Of a stretch of 64,000 nucleotides of DNA, positions 9,065-17,616 are shown one piece after another. Numbering within the stretch: the first letter of the stretch is position 1; the number at the start of each line of letters is the position of its first letter. Origin of the DNA: JACVRW01 sp963819115 (GTDB taxonomy: Bacteria > Actinomycetota > Thermoleophilia > Solirubrobacterales > Thermoleophilaceae). A program made the position numbers and the translations under genes. The notes under the pieces are model-generated. The model saw only the letters and a list, made by a program, of their open reading frames with translations. It did no database searches and was not told the DNA's origin. Where the stretch lies: the NCBI GenBank assembly GCA_963819115.1, contig CAWFUR010000003.1:62001-126000 (forward strand), read 5' to 3'.

Positions 9065-10507
9065 CTAGTCGGCGGCGGCCGCGCCGGCGAAAACCGGCGG
9101 CACGCGCTCGGACCAGGGAGAGGCCTCCTCGAGCTGCGCGGCCACGCGCAGCAGAAGGTCCTCGCGCCCGTAGGCCCCCACCAGCTGGATCCCGATCGGA
9201 AGTCCCTCCACGCTCTCGTGCAGCGGCAGCGAGATCGCCGGCTGGCCGGTGGTGTTGAAGCCCGCCGTGAACACCGCGCAGGGGGTGGCGGTCACTATCG
9301 GCATCAGCGGGTTCTCGGGATCGGCGGTGAACGATCCGAGCGGCAGCGGCGGGAGGGCCATCGTCGGGGTGAGCAGGAGGTCGAAGCCCCCGGCCCACCA
9401 TTCGGCCGCCTTGCGGGTCACCACCTGGTGGTACTCCACGGCGCGCAGGTACTCGCCCGCGTCGTACCCGCGGCCCATCTCGGCCAGGGCCCAGGTGAGC
9501 GCCTCCACGTCGTCCGGGCCGATCTCCTTCCCCGTCTTGTCCGACCAGTAGCGCAGGTTCCAGTCCACCCCGGCGCTCCAGCGCACGAGGAAGGTGGGGA
9601 TGTACTGCTCGTCGTTCAGCACGTCCGGGTAGGAGGGCTCCACCGTGTGGCCGAGCGACTCGAGCAGCCGCCCGGTCTCCTCGGCCGCGGCCACGCAGTC
9701 CGGGTGGGCGTCGAACTGGCCGCCAGGGGGCGTGGTGCAGAGCCCGATGCGCAGCGGGCCCGGGTCGGCTCCGACCTCCTCGGTGTACGGCCGCTCTCGT
9801 GCCGGCGCCATGTACGGCTCGCCCGGCGGAGGATCGGCCACCCACTCGAGCAGCGCCGCCGTGTCGCGCACCGAGCGCGACACCACGAGTTCCTGGGTGA
9901 GCCCGGACATCACATCGCCGAAGTCGGGCGCCTGGGACACGCGGCCGCGCGAAGGCTTCAGGCCCACCAGCCCGCAGGCGCTCGCTGGGATGCGGATCGA
10001 TCCGCCGCCGTCGTTGGCGTGGGCGATCGGCACCATCCCCGAGGCCACGGCCGCGCCCGAGCCGCCACTGGAGCCACCGGTGGAGTGGCCCGGGTCCCAG
10101 GGATTGCGGCTGGGCCCGTAGGCCTCCGGCTCGGTGGTCGGGAGGATTCCCAGCTCCGGCGTGTTCGTCCGGCCCACCACCACGAAGCCGGCCTCGCGGA
10201 AGCGCCGGGCCAGCCAGGTGTCGCCCTCCTCGCGCCAACCCTGGTCCTTGAGGAAGCGCATGCCCTCGTGGTACGGGTCACCCGCCGTGTGGCAGGCGAG
10301 GTCCTTGATCGCGATCGGCACCCCGCGGAACGGGCCGTCGGCCGGCTCCTCGGCCAGAGCCTCCTCGAACCGGGTGTGAATCACCGCGTTCAGCTCGGGA
10401 TTCAGCGCCTCGACGCGCCGGATGGCCTCCTCCGCGAGCTCGCGCGGGGACGCCTCCCCGGAGCGAACGAGCTCTGCGTGTGCCGTGGCATCCAGGCGCG
10501 GGTCCAT
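9065..10507 (-). CDS. Amidase (amidase signature family)
   Basis: 480 residues. The Ser-cisSer-Lys triad is visible: Lys in VPIAIKDLACHTAGD near residue 85, and the Gly/Ser-rich GHSTGGSSGGSGAAVASG near 160, followed by DGGGSIRIPASACGLVGLKP. This is the complete amidase signature. It hydrolyses amides to acid and ammonia; the substrate (aliphatic, aryl or acyl-amino acid amide) is open. ATG 10507 is preceded by TAGGCT at 10522-10517, 9 nt upstream. It is divergent from sulfite reductase. Confidence 0.92.
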   Translation of the reverse strand: MDPRLDATAHAELVRSGEASPRELAEEAIRRVEALNPELNAVIHTRFEEALAEEPADGPFRGVPIAIKDLACHTAGDPYHEGMRFLKDQGWREEGDTWLARRFREAGFVVVGRTNTPELGILPTTEPEAYGPSRNPWDPGHSTGGSSGGSGAAVASGMVPIAHANDGGGSIRIPASACGLVGLKPSRGRVSQAPDFGDVMSGLTQELVVSRSVRDTAALLEWVADPPPGEPYMAPARERPYTEEVGADPGPLRIGLCTTPPGGQFDAHPDCVAAAEETGRLLESLGHTVEPSYPDVLNDEQYIPTFLVRWSAGVDWNLRYWSDKTGKEIGPDDVEALTWALAEMGRGYDAGEYLRAVEYHQVVTRKAAEWWAGGFDLLLTPTMALPPLPLGSFTADPENPLMPIVTATPCAVFTAGFNTTGQPAISLPLHESVEGLPIGIQLVGAYGREDLLLRVAAQLEEASPWSERVPPVFAGAAAAD

Positions 10508-10556
10508 GGACGCGCGAGCCTAACTCCTGCGCTCCCCGCGGCGCCAGGTCCCAGCC

Positions 10557-10606
10557 TTAATTAGATATGTGGGGAAACCCGACCGGGTTTTGCTAGTTTT
10601 GTCCCC
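10557..10606. promoter_or_regulatory. AT-rich divergent promoter region with operator-like palindrome upstream of the sulfur cluster
   Basis: The 131-bp gap between the divergent amidase and sulfite reductase genes holds an unusually AT-rich patch (TTAATTAGATATGT) followed by the inverted repeat AAACCCG-AC-CGGGTTT at 10575-10590, itself bracketed by GGGGA and TCCCC. Because the flanking genes diverge it cannot be a terminator for either. A regulator binding site or 5'-UTR hairpin controlling the sulfur assimilation operon is the simplest reading. Confidence 0.45.
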
Positions 10607-10638
10607 CGCATCCGACCCGACGGCGGAGGACCCCACGC

Positions 10639-12462
10639 ATGGAACCGGTATCGGCGCAGCCCGCGCGCAAGGGCAAGAAGGGCTCGCTCGAAAACCCGGA
10701 GGTCTACGAGAACGTGCCCGGGGACATCATCCCGATCCTCGAGCGCGAGTTCGACGACTTCGACGTCGAGGCGGAGAAGTTCCTCGGCGGGGACCTGACC
10801 GAGGAGCAGTTCATCGGCTTCCGGCTGAAGCAGGGCGTCTACGGGCAGCGCCAGGCCGACGTCCAGATGATCCGCGTGAAGCTGCCCTTCGGCGGCGTCA
10901 CTCCGGAGCAAATGGATGCCTTCGCCGAGGTGGTGGAGCGCTTCGCGCCCATGAACAAGGGCCACATCACCACGCGGCAGAACATCCAGATCCACCACAT
11001 CCCGCTGCGCCAGGCCGCCGAGGCGATCCGCATCCTCGGTGACGCGAAGCTCTCGTCGCGGGAGGGCTGTGGCAACACGGTGCGCAACGTGACCGGCGAC
11101 CCGTGGGCGGGCGTGTGCGAGGGCGAGCTCTTCGACCCCACCGCCTACGCCGGCGCCTACGTGCGCTACTTCGTGCGCCACCCCACCACCCAGCTGATGC
11201 CGCGGAAGGTGAAGACGGCCTTCGCCGCCACCGACGAGGACCGTGCCATCACCGGCATCCACGATGTGGCCTTCATACCTCGGACGAGGGACGGCCGGCG
11301 CGGATTCGAGATGCGGGTCGGAGGCGGCACCTCGATCATGCCGCGCGTCGCGCCGACGCTCAACGAGTTCGTGGGCGCCGACGACGGCGAGTACCTGAAG
11401 TGGACCGAGGCCGTGCTCCGGATCTACGACCGCCAGGACTGGCTCCGTCCCAACCGCGCCCGCGCCCGCCTGAAGGTGTTCGTGGACAAGTTCGGCATCG
11501 AGGAGCTCCGCTCGCAGGTCGAGGAGGAGCTGAAGGGCGACTGGGTGGAGGAGCGGGACTTCGATCCCCAGCCGCTGCTCTTCCTCGACGATGAGGAGGC
11601 CTCCGCGCCCCCCGTGCCGTCGAGCTACTCGAGCCCGAACGGCGACCTGAGCGAGTTCGATCGCTTCCGCAACTCGAACGTGACCCCGCAGCGCCAGGAG
11701 GGGTTCTCCAGCGTCCAGGTAAAGGTGATCCGCGGGGACCTCACGCCCGACCAGTTCCGGGCGCTCGCGCAGATCATGCGCGACTTCTCCGGGGGCTACG
11801 CCCGCACCACCGTGCACCAGAACTTCCTGCTGCGCTGGGTCCGGAACGAGAGCGTGTACGACGTCTGGCAGGCGCTCCGCGAGATCGGACTCGGGGACTC
11901 CGGCGCCGACGAGATCAACGACGTGGTGAGCTGCCCCGGGACCGACTCGTGCAAGCTCGGCATCACCAGCTCGATGGGGCTGAACCACGCCGTGCGGGAG
12001 CGGATCGAGGCAATGGAGATCACCGATCCCCTGACCCGCCGAATCCACGTGAAGATGTCCGGCTGCCCGAACGGCTGCAGCCAGCATCACATCGCGAACA
12101 TCGGCTTCTACGGCGCGTCGATCAAGGTCGGGGAGCACACCATCCCGGCCTACGTGGCCCACATCGGCGGCACCTACGAGGGCGGTGAGGTGGCCTACGG
12201 CAAGCGCCTCAAGGTGCGCCTGCCGGCCAAGCGCGTGCCCGAGGCGGTGGAGCGCTGGCTGCGTATGTACGAGGCCGAGCGCGAGGAGCACGAGGCCTTC
12301 AACGACTATGCGACCAGGATCGGCGAGAAGCGCTTCGAGGACGAGGCCCGTGATCTGTCGCTGCCGGTGGAGTTCAACCTCGAGAACATGAGCCACTTCA
12401 TCGACTGGCAGCGCAAGGAGCCCTTCCAGGTGATTCGGGGAGAGGGCGAATGCGCGGTGTAG
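10639..12462 (+). CDS. sir: Sulfite reductase (siroheme, 4Fe-4S; ferredoxin-type)
   Basis: 607 residues. Two tandem ferredoxin-like half domains plus siroheme domains: HITTRQNIQIHHI near residue 110, EGCGNTVRNVTGDP near 140, YARTTVHQNFLLRWV near 390, and the cluster ligands CPGTDSCKLG near 435 and SGCPNGCSQHH near 475 (the C-x5-C and C-x3-C pattern). It reduces sulfite (or nitrite) with six electrons. The downstream cysH, cysD and cysN make sulfite by far the more likely substrate. It overlaps cysH by 13 bp, indicating a coupled operon. Confidence 0.92.
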   Translation: MEPVSAQPARKGKKGSLENPEVYENVPGDIIPILEREFDDFDVEAEKFLGGDLTEEQFIGFRLKQGVYGQRQADVQMIRVKLPFGGVTPEQMDAFAEVVERFAPMNKGHITTRQNIQIHHIPLRQAAEAIRILGDAKLSSREGCGNTVRNVTGDPWAGVCEGELFDPTAYAGAYVRYFVRHPTTQLMPRKVKTAFAATDEDRAITGIHDVAFIPRTRDGRRGFEMRVGGGTSIMPRVAPTLNEFVGADDGEYLKWTEAVLRIYDRQDWLRPNRARARLKVFVDKFGIEELRSQVEEELKGDWVEERDFDPQPLLFLDDEEASAPPVPSSYSSPNGDLSEFDRFRNSNVTPQRQEGFSSVQVKVIRGDLTPDQFRALAQIMRDFSGGYARTTVHQNFLLRWVRNESVYDVWQALREIGLGDSGADEINDVVSCPGTDSCKLGITSSMGLNHAVRERIEAMEITDPLTRRIHVKMSGCPNGCSQHHIANIGFYGASIKVGEHTIPAYVAHIGGTYEGGEVAYGKRLKVRLPAKRVPEAVERWLRMYEAEREEHEAFNDYATRIGEKRFEDEARDLSLPVEFNLENMSHFIDWQRKEPFQVIRGEGECAV

Positions 12463-13061
12463 TCACCGACACTGCCGAGGAGGTGCTGGCCACCGCGGTC
12501 GAGCGCCACCATCCCAACCTGATCATGGCCTGCTCCTTCCAGAAGGAGGAGTCGGTGCTGATCGACATGCTGATGAAGATCGAGCCCTCCGCCCGGGTCT
12601 TCACGATCGACACGGGCGCGCTCTTTGCGGACACATATGAGGTGTGGCGCAAGGTCGAGGACCGGTACGACCTGCATGTCGAGGTGTTCGATGCATCGAG
12701 CATGAACGGTCCCTGGACTCCGGAGAACTGCTGCGGTCCCCGCAAGGTGGCGGCGTTGCAGCAGGCGCTCGACGGCGTGGATGCCTGGATCACGGGCATC
12801 CGCCGCGAGCAGTCCCCCACGCGCGCGAACGCTCAGAGGGAAGAGTGGATGGAGACTCGCGGCGTGTGGAAGTTCAACCCGCTGGTGGACTGGTCGGAGG
12901 ACGACGTGTGGCGCTACGTGCACGAGCACGACCTGCCCTACAACCCGCTTCACGACCAGGGATACGACTCGATCGGCTGCGCCCCGTGCACCCTTCCCGG
13001 TGCGGGCCGCGACGGCCGCTGGGCAGGGCAGGCGAAGACGGAGTGCGGGCTGCACGTGTGA
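12450..13061 (+). CDS. cysH: Adenylylsulfate (APS) reductase, thioredoxin-dependent
   Basis: 203 residues. The PP-loop adenylyl-binding fold is followed by cysteine motifs for a 4Fe-4S cluster: ENCCGPRKV near residue 92 and IGCAPCTLPG near 175. The catalytic Cys is in the C-terminal KTECGLH. The cluster cysteines mark APS rather than PAPS reductases, consistent with no APS kinase in the cluster. It converts APS to sulfite and AMP, feeding the upstream reductase. ATG 12450 lies inside the end of sir, and its stop overlaps a possible GTG start for cysD. Confidence 0.93.
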   Translation: MRGVVTDTAEEVLATAVERHHPNLIMACSFQKEESVLIDMLMKIEPSARVFTIDTGALFADTYEVWRKVEDRYDLHVEVFDASSMNGPWTPENCCGPRKVAALQQALDGVDAWITGIRREQSPTRANAQREEWMETRGVWKFNPLVDWSEDDVWRYVHEHDLPYNPLHDQGYDSIGCAPCTLPGAGRDGRWAGQAKTECGLHV

Positions 13062-13108
13062 GCACGCGTGAGGCATCCGTATCCTCCCCGGGCCGGGATG
13101 CGGACCAC

Positions 13109-14014
13109 ATGACCTACGAGATCTCCCACCTCCGCGCGCTCGAGTCGGAGGCCATCCACGTGATCCGCGAGGTGGCCGCGGAGCTCGAGCGCTGCGTGCT
13201 GCTCTTCTCCGGAGGCAAGGACTCAGCCGTGCTGCTCCACCTGGCCCGCAAGGCCTTTCACCCCGGAGCGCTCCCGTTCCCGGTCATGCACGTGGACACG
13301 GGACACAACTTCCCCGAGGTGATCGAGTACCGCGACCGGCTCGTGGCCGAGCTGGGCGCCGACCTGATCGTGGCCCACGTGCAGGACTCGATCGACAGCG
13401 GCCGCGTGGTGGAGGAGACGGGCCCGCGCGCGTCACGCAACCGGCTCCAGTCCGTGACGCTGCTTGACGCCATCGAGGAGCACGGGTTCAAGGCGGCGTT
13501 CGGCGGCGCGCGCCGCGACGAGGAGCGGGCACGGGCCAAGGAGCGCATCCTCTCCTTCCGCGACGACTTCGGCCAGTGGGACCCGAAGACCCAGCGCCCC
13601 GAGCTCTGGAACATCTACAACAGCTTCGTGAAGCCCGGCGAGCACGTGCGCGTGTTCCCGCTGTCCAACTGGACGGAGCTCGACGTGTGGCAGTACGTGA
13701 GCGAGGAGCGGCTCGAGCTGCCCACGATCTACATGGCACACCGGCGCGAGGTCTTCCGCCGCGACGGGATGCTCTACGCGGTATCGCCCTACCTCGAGAT
13801 GCTCGACAGCGAGGAGCCGTTCGAGGAGTGGGTGCGCTTCCGCACGGTGGGTGACATGAGCTGCACCGGAGCGGTGCGCTCGGAGGCCGCCTCGCTGGAG
13901 GAGGTGGTGGCCGAGATCGCCGCCACGCGGGTCACCGAGCGCGGGGAGACGCGAGCGGACGACCGCGTCTCCGAGGCGGCCATGGAGGACCGCAAGAAGG
14001 AGGGGTACTTCTGA
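13109..14014 (+). CDS. cysD: Sulfate adenylyltransferase subunit 2
   Basis: 301 residues from ATG 13109, matching CysD, which starts with the same ISHLRALESEAIHVIREVAAE block. The PP-loop is LLFSGGKDSAVLLHLA near residue 30; HVDTGHNFPEV and FGGARRDEERARAKER follow. With CysN it makes APS from sulfate and ATP. GTG 13058 in the same frame overlaps the cysH stop (GTGA) and would add 17 residues; the family start argues for 13109, the overlap for 13058. The stop is shared with the cysN CTG start. Confidence 0.93.
   Translation: MTYEISHLRALESEAIHVIREVAAELERCVLLFSGGKDSAVLLHLARKAFHPGALPFPVMHVDTGHNFPEVIEYRDRLVAELGADLIVAHVQDSIDSGRVVEETGPRASRNRLQSVTLLDAIEEHGFKAAFGGARRDEERARAKERILSFRDDFGQWDPKTQRPELWNIYNSFVKPGEHVRVFPLSNWTELDVWQYVSEERLELPTIYMAHRREVFRRDGMLYAVSPYLEMLDSEEPFEEWVRFRTVGDMSCTGAVRSEAASLEEVVAEIAATRVTERGETRADDRVSEAAMEDRKKEGYF
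13997..14013 (+). promoter_or_regulatory. Shine-Dalgarno and CTG start that decide the cysN start
   Basis: AAGGAGG at 13997-14003 is a near-perfect anti-16S complement, and CTG 14011-14013 follows after 7 nt. The CTG overlaps the cysD stop TGA at 14012-14014. From the in-frame stop at 13852-13854 down to GTG 14095, the cysN frame contains no ATG, GTG or TTG, and GTG 14095 lies within the GTPase P-loop. Confidence 0.75.
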
Positions 14015-15303
14015 CCCTCACCGCCGGCACCAACGGCCATCCGGCGACCCCGCCGGCCCTGTCAGAGCTCGTTCGCTTCGCCACCGCGGGATCGGTGGAC
14101 GACGGCAAGTCCACGCTGATCGGGCGGCTCCTGTTCGACACCAAGTCGATCTTCGAGGACCAGCTGGAGCACGTCGAGCGCACGTCGCGCCAGCGCGGAG
14201 ACGGCTACGTGAACCTGGCGCTGCTCACTGACGGCCTGCGCGCCGAGCGCGAGCAGGGCATCACGATCGACGTGGCCTATCGCTACTTCCACACGCCGCG
14301 GCGCAAGTTCATCATCGCCGACACCCCGGGCCACGAGCAGTACACGCGCAACATGGTCACCGGGGCGTCCACCGCGGACCTCGCGCTGATCCTCGTGGAC
14401 GCGCGCAAGGGCGTGCTCGAGCAGTCGCGGCGCCACGCCTTCATAGCCTCCCTGCTCCAGATCCCGCACCTCGTGGTGCTGGTCAACAAGATGGACCTAG
14501 TGGACTACTCCGAGGACGTCTTCGACCGCATCCGCGACGAGTTCTCGGGCTGGGCCTCGAAGCTCGAGATCAACGACCTCACGTTCATCCCGATCTCCGC
14601 CCTCCACGGCGACAACGTGGTGGACCGCTCGCAGCACATGCCCTGGTACGCGGGTACGTCGCTGCTCTACCACCTGGAGCACGTCCACGTGGCCTCGGAC
14701 CGGAACCTCGTGGATGCGCGCTTCCCCGTGCAGTGGGTCGTGCGCCCGATGAGCGACGAGCACCACGACTACCGCGGATACGCCGGCGAGGTGGCCTCCG
14801 GGGTGTTCCGGGTGGGCGACGAAGTGGTGGTGCTCCCGTCGGGCATCGAAACCCGGATCGCGGGCATGGACACGTTCGATGGACCGCTCGACGAGGCCTA
14901 TCCGCCGCTCTCGGTCACGATGCTGCTGGAGGACGACGTGGACGTGTCGCGCGGGGACATGATCTGCCGCCCGAACAACCGTCCTCGCGAGACCCGCGAG
15001 GTGGAGGCGATGGTGTGCTGGATGTCCGAGCGCCCGCTCCAGCCGTCGGGCCGCTACCGGATCAAGCACACGTCGCGCACCGCGCTGGCCAAGGTGGAAG
15101 CCGTCCGCTACCAGATCGACGTGAACACGCTGCACCGCAACGAGTCCGCCGGCAGCCTGCAGCTCAACGAGATCGGGCGCCTCGGGCTGCGCCTCTCCTC
15201 ACCGCTCTTCCTGGACGAGTACCGCCGCAACCGGGAGACCGGCAGCTTCATCCTCATCGACGAGTCGACCAACGACACCGTCGGTGCGGGCATGGTCCTG
15301 TAA
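14011..15303 (+). CDS. cysN: Sulfate adenylyltransferase subunit 1 (GTPase)
   Basis: 430 residues if started at CTG 14011. EF-Tu-like GTPase: P-loop GSVDDGKST near residue 28, EREQGITIDVAYRYF near 78, DTPGHEQYTRNM near 100 and VLVNKMDLVDYSED near 158, then two beta-barrel domains. It couples GTP hydrolysis to APS formation by CysD. The first standard start codon (GTG 14095) would remove the first Gly of the P-loop, so it cannot be right. No APS kinase (CysC) domain follows, in keeping with the APS-reductase route. Confidence 0.9.
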   Translation: MTLTAGTNGHPATPPALSELVRFATAGSVDDGKSTLIGRLLFDTKSIFEDQLEHVERTSRQRGDGYVNLALLTDGLRAEREQGITIDVAYRYFHTPRRKFIIADTPGHEQYTRNMVTGASTADLALILVDARKGVLEQSRRHAFIASLLQIPHLVVLVNKMDLVDYSEDVFDRIRDEFSGWASKLEINDLTFIPISALHGDNVVDRSQHMPWYAGTSLLYHLEHVHVASDRNLVDARFPVQWVVRPMSDEHHDYRGYAGEVASGVFRVGDEVVVLPSGIETRIAGMDTFDGPLDEAYPPLSVTMLLEDDVDVSRGDMICRPNNRPRETREVEAMVCWMSERPLQPSGRYRIKHTSRTALAKVEAVRYQIDVNTLHRNESAGSLQLNEIGRLGLRLSSPLFLDEYRRNRETGSFILIDESTNDTVGAGMVL

Positions 15304-15313
15304 AACACAGTCC

Positions 15314-16663
15314 ATGGCCGCACCACCGGGCCTCCCGCCCGGCCCCTCCGCTTCGACGACGGTTCAGAGCTTTCAGTGGATCGTGCGCCCCACCGCGATG
15401 ATGGAGCGCTGCCACCGGCGCTACGGCGACATGTTCACCGTGCGACTCGTGCACGAGGGCCGGTGGGTGTTCCTCGCCCACCCCGACGCGGTGAAGCAGG
15501 TGTTCACCGGCGACCCGCGGCTTCTGCACGCCGGCGAGGCCAACGTCGTGCTCCTCCCCTTCCTCGGGCGCAACTCTGTCCTGCTGCTCGACGAGCAGCC
15601 GCACATGGCCCAGCGCAAGCTGATGCTCCCGCCGTTCCACGGCGAGCGCATGCGCCGCTACGGGGAGACGATGGCGGAGGTTGCCGACCGCGAGGTGGAG
15701 ACGTGGCCGGCGGGCCGTCCGCTGAAGTTGTGGCCGCGCATGCAGGCGATCACCCTCGAGGTGGTGATGCGGACCGTGTTCGGTGTGACCGACACAACTC
15801 GCCTCCGGCGGCTGGAGTCGGCCCTCCGCGAGGTGCTCTCCTGGGGGTCCGATCCCCGCCGCATGGCCATGATCGCGGTGATGGGCCCGCACCGGCTGCC
15901 GAGGGCGGCCGCCTTCCGCCGCGTGATGGATCCCGCCGACGCCCTCCTGTTCGAGGAGATCGCCCGCCGCCGGGGCGCTCCCGACCTGGAGGAGCGCGAC
16001 GACGTGCTCTCGATGCTCATCCAGGCTCGCGACGAGGATGGGCGGGGCATGTCGGACCAGGAGCTTCGCGACGAGCTCATGACCCTGCTCGTGGCCGGTC
16101 ACGAGACCACCGCCACCGCGCTCGCGTGGGCGATCGAGCGCTTGGTGCGTCACCCGGACAGCATGGAGCGCCTGCGGGCCGAGATCGCCGCGGGCGAGGA
16201 GGCCTACCTGGATGCGGTCGCGAAGGAGACGCTGCGCCTCCGGCCGGTGCTCACGATCGTGCTCCGGCGCCTTAAGGAGGACATGGAGATCGGTGGGCGC
16301 ATGCTGCCCGCCGGCGTGACGGTGGCGCCGTCCATCTACCTCGTGCACCGGCGCCCGGACATCTATCCGGAGCCCCACTCCTTCCGGCCCGAGCGCTGGC
16401 TCGACCAGTCCCCGGGCACCTACACCTGGTTCCCCTTCGGCGGCGGCACCCGGCGCTGCCTGGGCGCGAGCTTCGCGCTGTTCGAACTGAAGGCCGTGCT
16501 CTCCGCCGTTCTTTCTCGTGTGGCCCTCCGCACGGCGGACCCGCGCCCGGAGCGGCCGGTGCGCCGCGCCGTGACGCTCGTGCCCGGAAACGGGGCCGAG
16601 GTGATCAGCGAACCGCTCCGGGGCGTGCGCCCTGGGGCCCCCCGGGTGGCCGCGGCCGCATAA
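15314..16663 (+). CDS. Cytochrome P450
   Basis: 449 residues with no membrane anchor. I-helix oxygen-activation motif LVAGHETTATAL near residue 258, ExxR as KETLRLRP near 308, and heme-Cys loop FPFGGGTRRCLGA near 377. The sequence resembles bacterial CYP110/CYP138-type enzymes. It starts 10 bp after cysN and ends 32 bp before the TauE permease, so it may be read through from the sulfur operon, although no known sulfur role requires a P450. Substrate unknown. ATG 15314 is chosen; ten upstream residues overlap cysN. Confidence 0.93.
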   Translation: MAAPPGLPPGPSASTTVQSFQWIVRPTAMMERCHRRYGDMFTVRLVHEGRWVFLAHPDAVKQVFTGDPRLLHAGEANVVLLPFLGRNSVLLLDEQPHMAQRKLMLPPFHGERMRRYGETMAEVADREVETWPAGRPLKLWPRMQAITLEVVMRTVFGVTDTTRLRRLESALREVLSWGSDPRRMAMIAVMGPHRLPRAAAFRRVMDPADALLFEEIARRRGAPDLEERDDVLSMLIQARDEDGRGMSDQELRDELMTLLVAGHETTATALAWAIERLVRHPDSMERLRAEIAAGEEAYLDAVAKETLRLRPVLTIVLRRLKEDMEIGGRMLPAGVTVAPSIYLVHRRPDIYPEPHSFRPERWLDQSPGTYTWFPFGGGTRRCLGASFALFELKAVLSAVLSRVALRTADPRPERPVRRAVTLVPGNGAEVISEPLRGVRPGAPRVAAAA

Positions 16664-16695
16664 GACGACCACCGGCCTCGTAGCCTTAACGACTC

Positions 16696-17616
16696 GTGGA
16701 TCCCCTCCTCATCGGCTTTGGCCTCGGCGTGGGCGTGCTCGTTGGCATGACGGGCATCGGCGGCGGGTCCCTTATGACGCCCCTGTTGATTCTCCTCTTC
16801 GGCGTGAACCCGATCACCGCCGTGGGCACCGACCTCGCCTACGCGGCGGTGACCAAGACCGTGGGCGGGTACAAGCATTGGCTGCAGAAGACCGTGGACC
16901 TCCGCCTGTGCGCATGGATGGCGGTGGGTTCGGTGCCCGCGGCGATCGGCGGCGTCTACGTGCTGGACGTGCTGGAGAGCGAGTACGGGGCCGGGTTCGA
17001 CAACCTGCTGCTGAGGATGCTGGCCGCCGCTCTTCTCCTGTCGGGCGCGGCCACGCTCGCCCGGACGTTCATGAAGCGGTTCCAGGCGCGCGAGCGCTCG
17101 GAGGTGCCGATGGAGCGCCGCCACAAGGTGGGAGCGGTACTGCTCGGCGTGTTCGTCGGCTTCGTGCTGGGTGTGACCTCGGCCGGCAGCGGAGCCCTGA
17201 TCGCCGTCGGACTGATCCTGGTATTCCGCCTCGTGCCCACCAGGGTGGTGGGCACCGACGTCTTCCACGCGGCGATCCTCCTCTGGGCCGCGGCCGCCGC
17301 CCACATCGTGTCCGGCAACGTGGACTTCGGGCTCGCCGCGAACATCCTCATCGGGTCGGTCCCGGGTGTATGGATGGGAAGCCATTGGTCGGTGCGAGTT
17401 CCCGAGGCCACCCTCCGACTCACGCTGTCCACGGTCCTGATCGGCGCCGGCGTGGCCCTGCTGGCCAAGTCCGGCCTCGGCATACCAACCTGGACGCTCA
17501 TTCCCTTCCCCCTCGGGGTGATCGCCCTGCTCGTGGTCACCGTTGTGCGCGACCTCCGCAGGACCGACCCACCGGTGCCGCCGGTCCCGGCCTCAGCGCA
17601 CCCGGGGGGTCGCTGA
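16696..17616 (+). CDS. TauE/SafE-family sulfite/sulfonate exporter
   Basis: 306 residues with about eight hydrophobic segments in two homologous halves. Both halves carry the family's glycine-rich motifs: GMTGIGGGSLMTPLL near residue 17 and GVTSAGSGALIAVGL near 160, each followed by PTxxVGTD-like sequence. The family moves sulfite, sulfoacetate or related anions. Its place at the end of the sulfate reduction cluster suggests sulfite efflux or sulfate import. GTG 16696 has TAGCCT 9 nt upstream and no Shine-Dalgarno, so it may have its own promoter. Its 3' end overlaps the convergent peptidase gene by 24 bp. Confidence 0.85.
   Translation: MDPLLIGFGLGVGVLVGMTGIGGGSLMTPLLILLFGVNPITAVGTDLAYAAVTKTVGGYKHWLQKTVDLRLCAWMAVGSVPAAIGGVYVLDVLESEYGAGFDNLLLRMLAAALLLSGAATLARTFMKRFQARERSEVPMERRHKVGAVLLGVFVGFVLGVTSAGSGALIAVGLILVFRLVPTRVVGTDVFHAAILLWAAAAAHIVSGNVDFGLAANILIGSVPGVWMGSHWSVRVPEATLRLTLSTVLIGAGVALLAKSGLGIPTWTLIPFPLGVIALLVVTVVRDLRRTDPPVPPVPASAHPGGR

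Noticed and set aside
10575..10590. The palindrome upstream of sir as a terminator
   Set aside because: The flanking genes are divergent, so no transcript ends there, and no T tract follows.
14095..14097. GTG as start of cysN
   Set aside because: It would remove the first residues of the GTPase P-loop and lacks a ribosome site.
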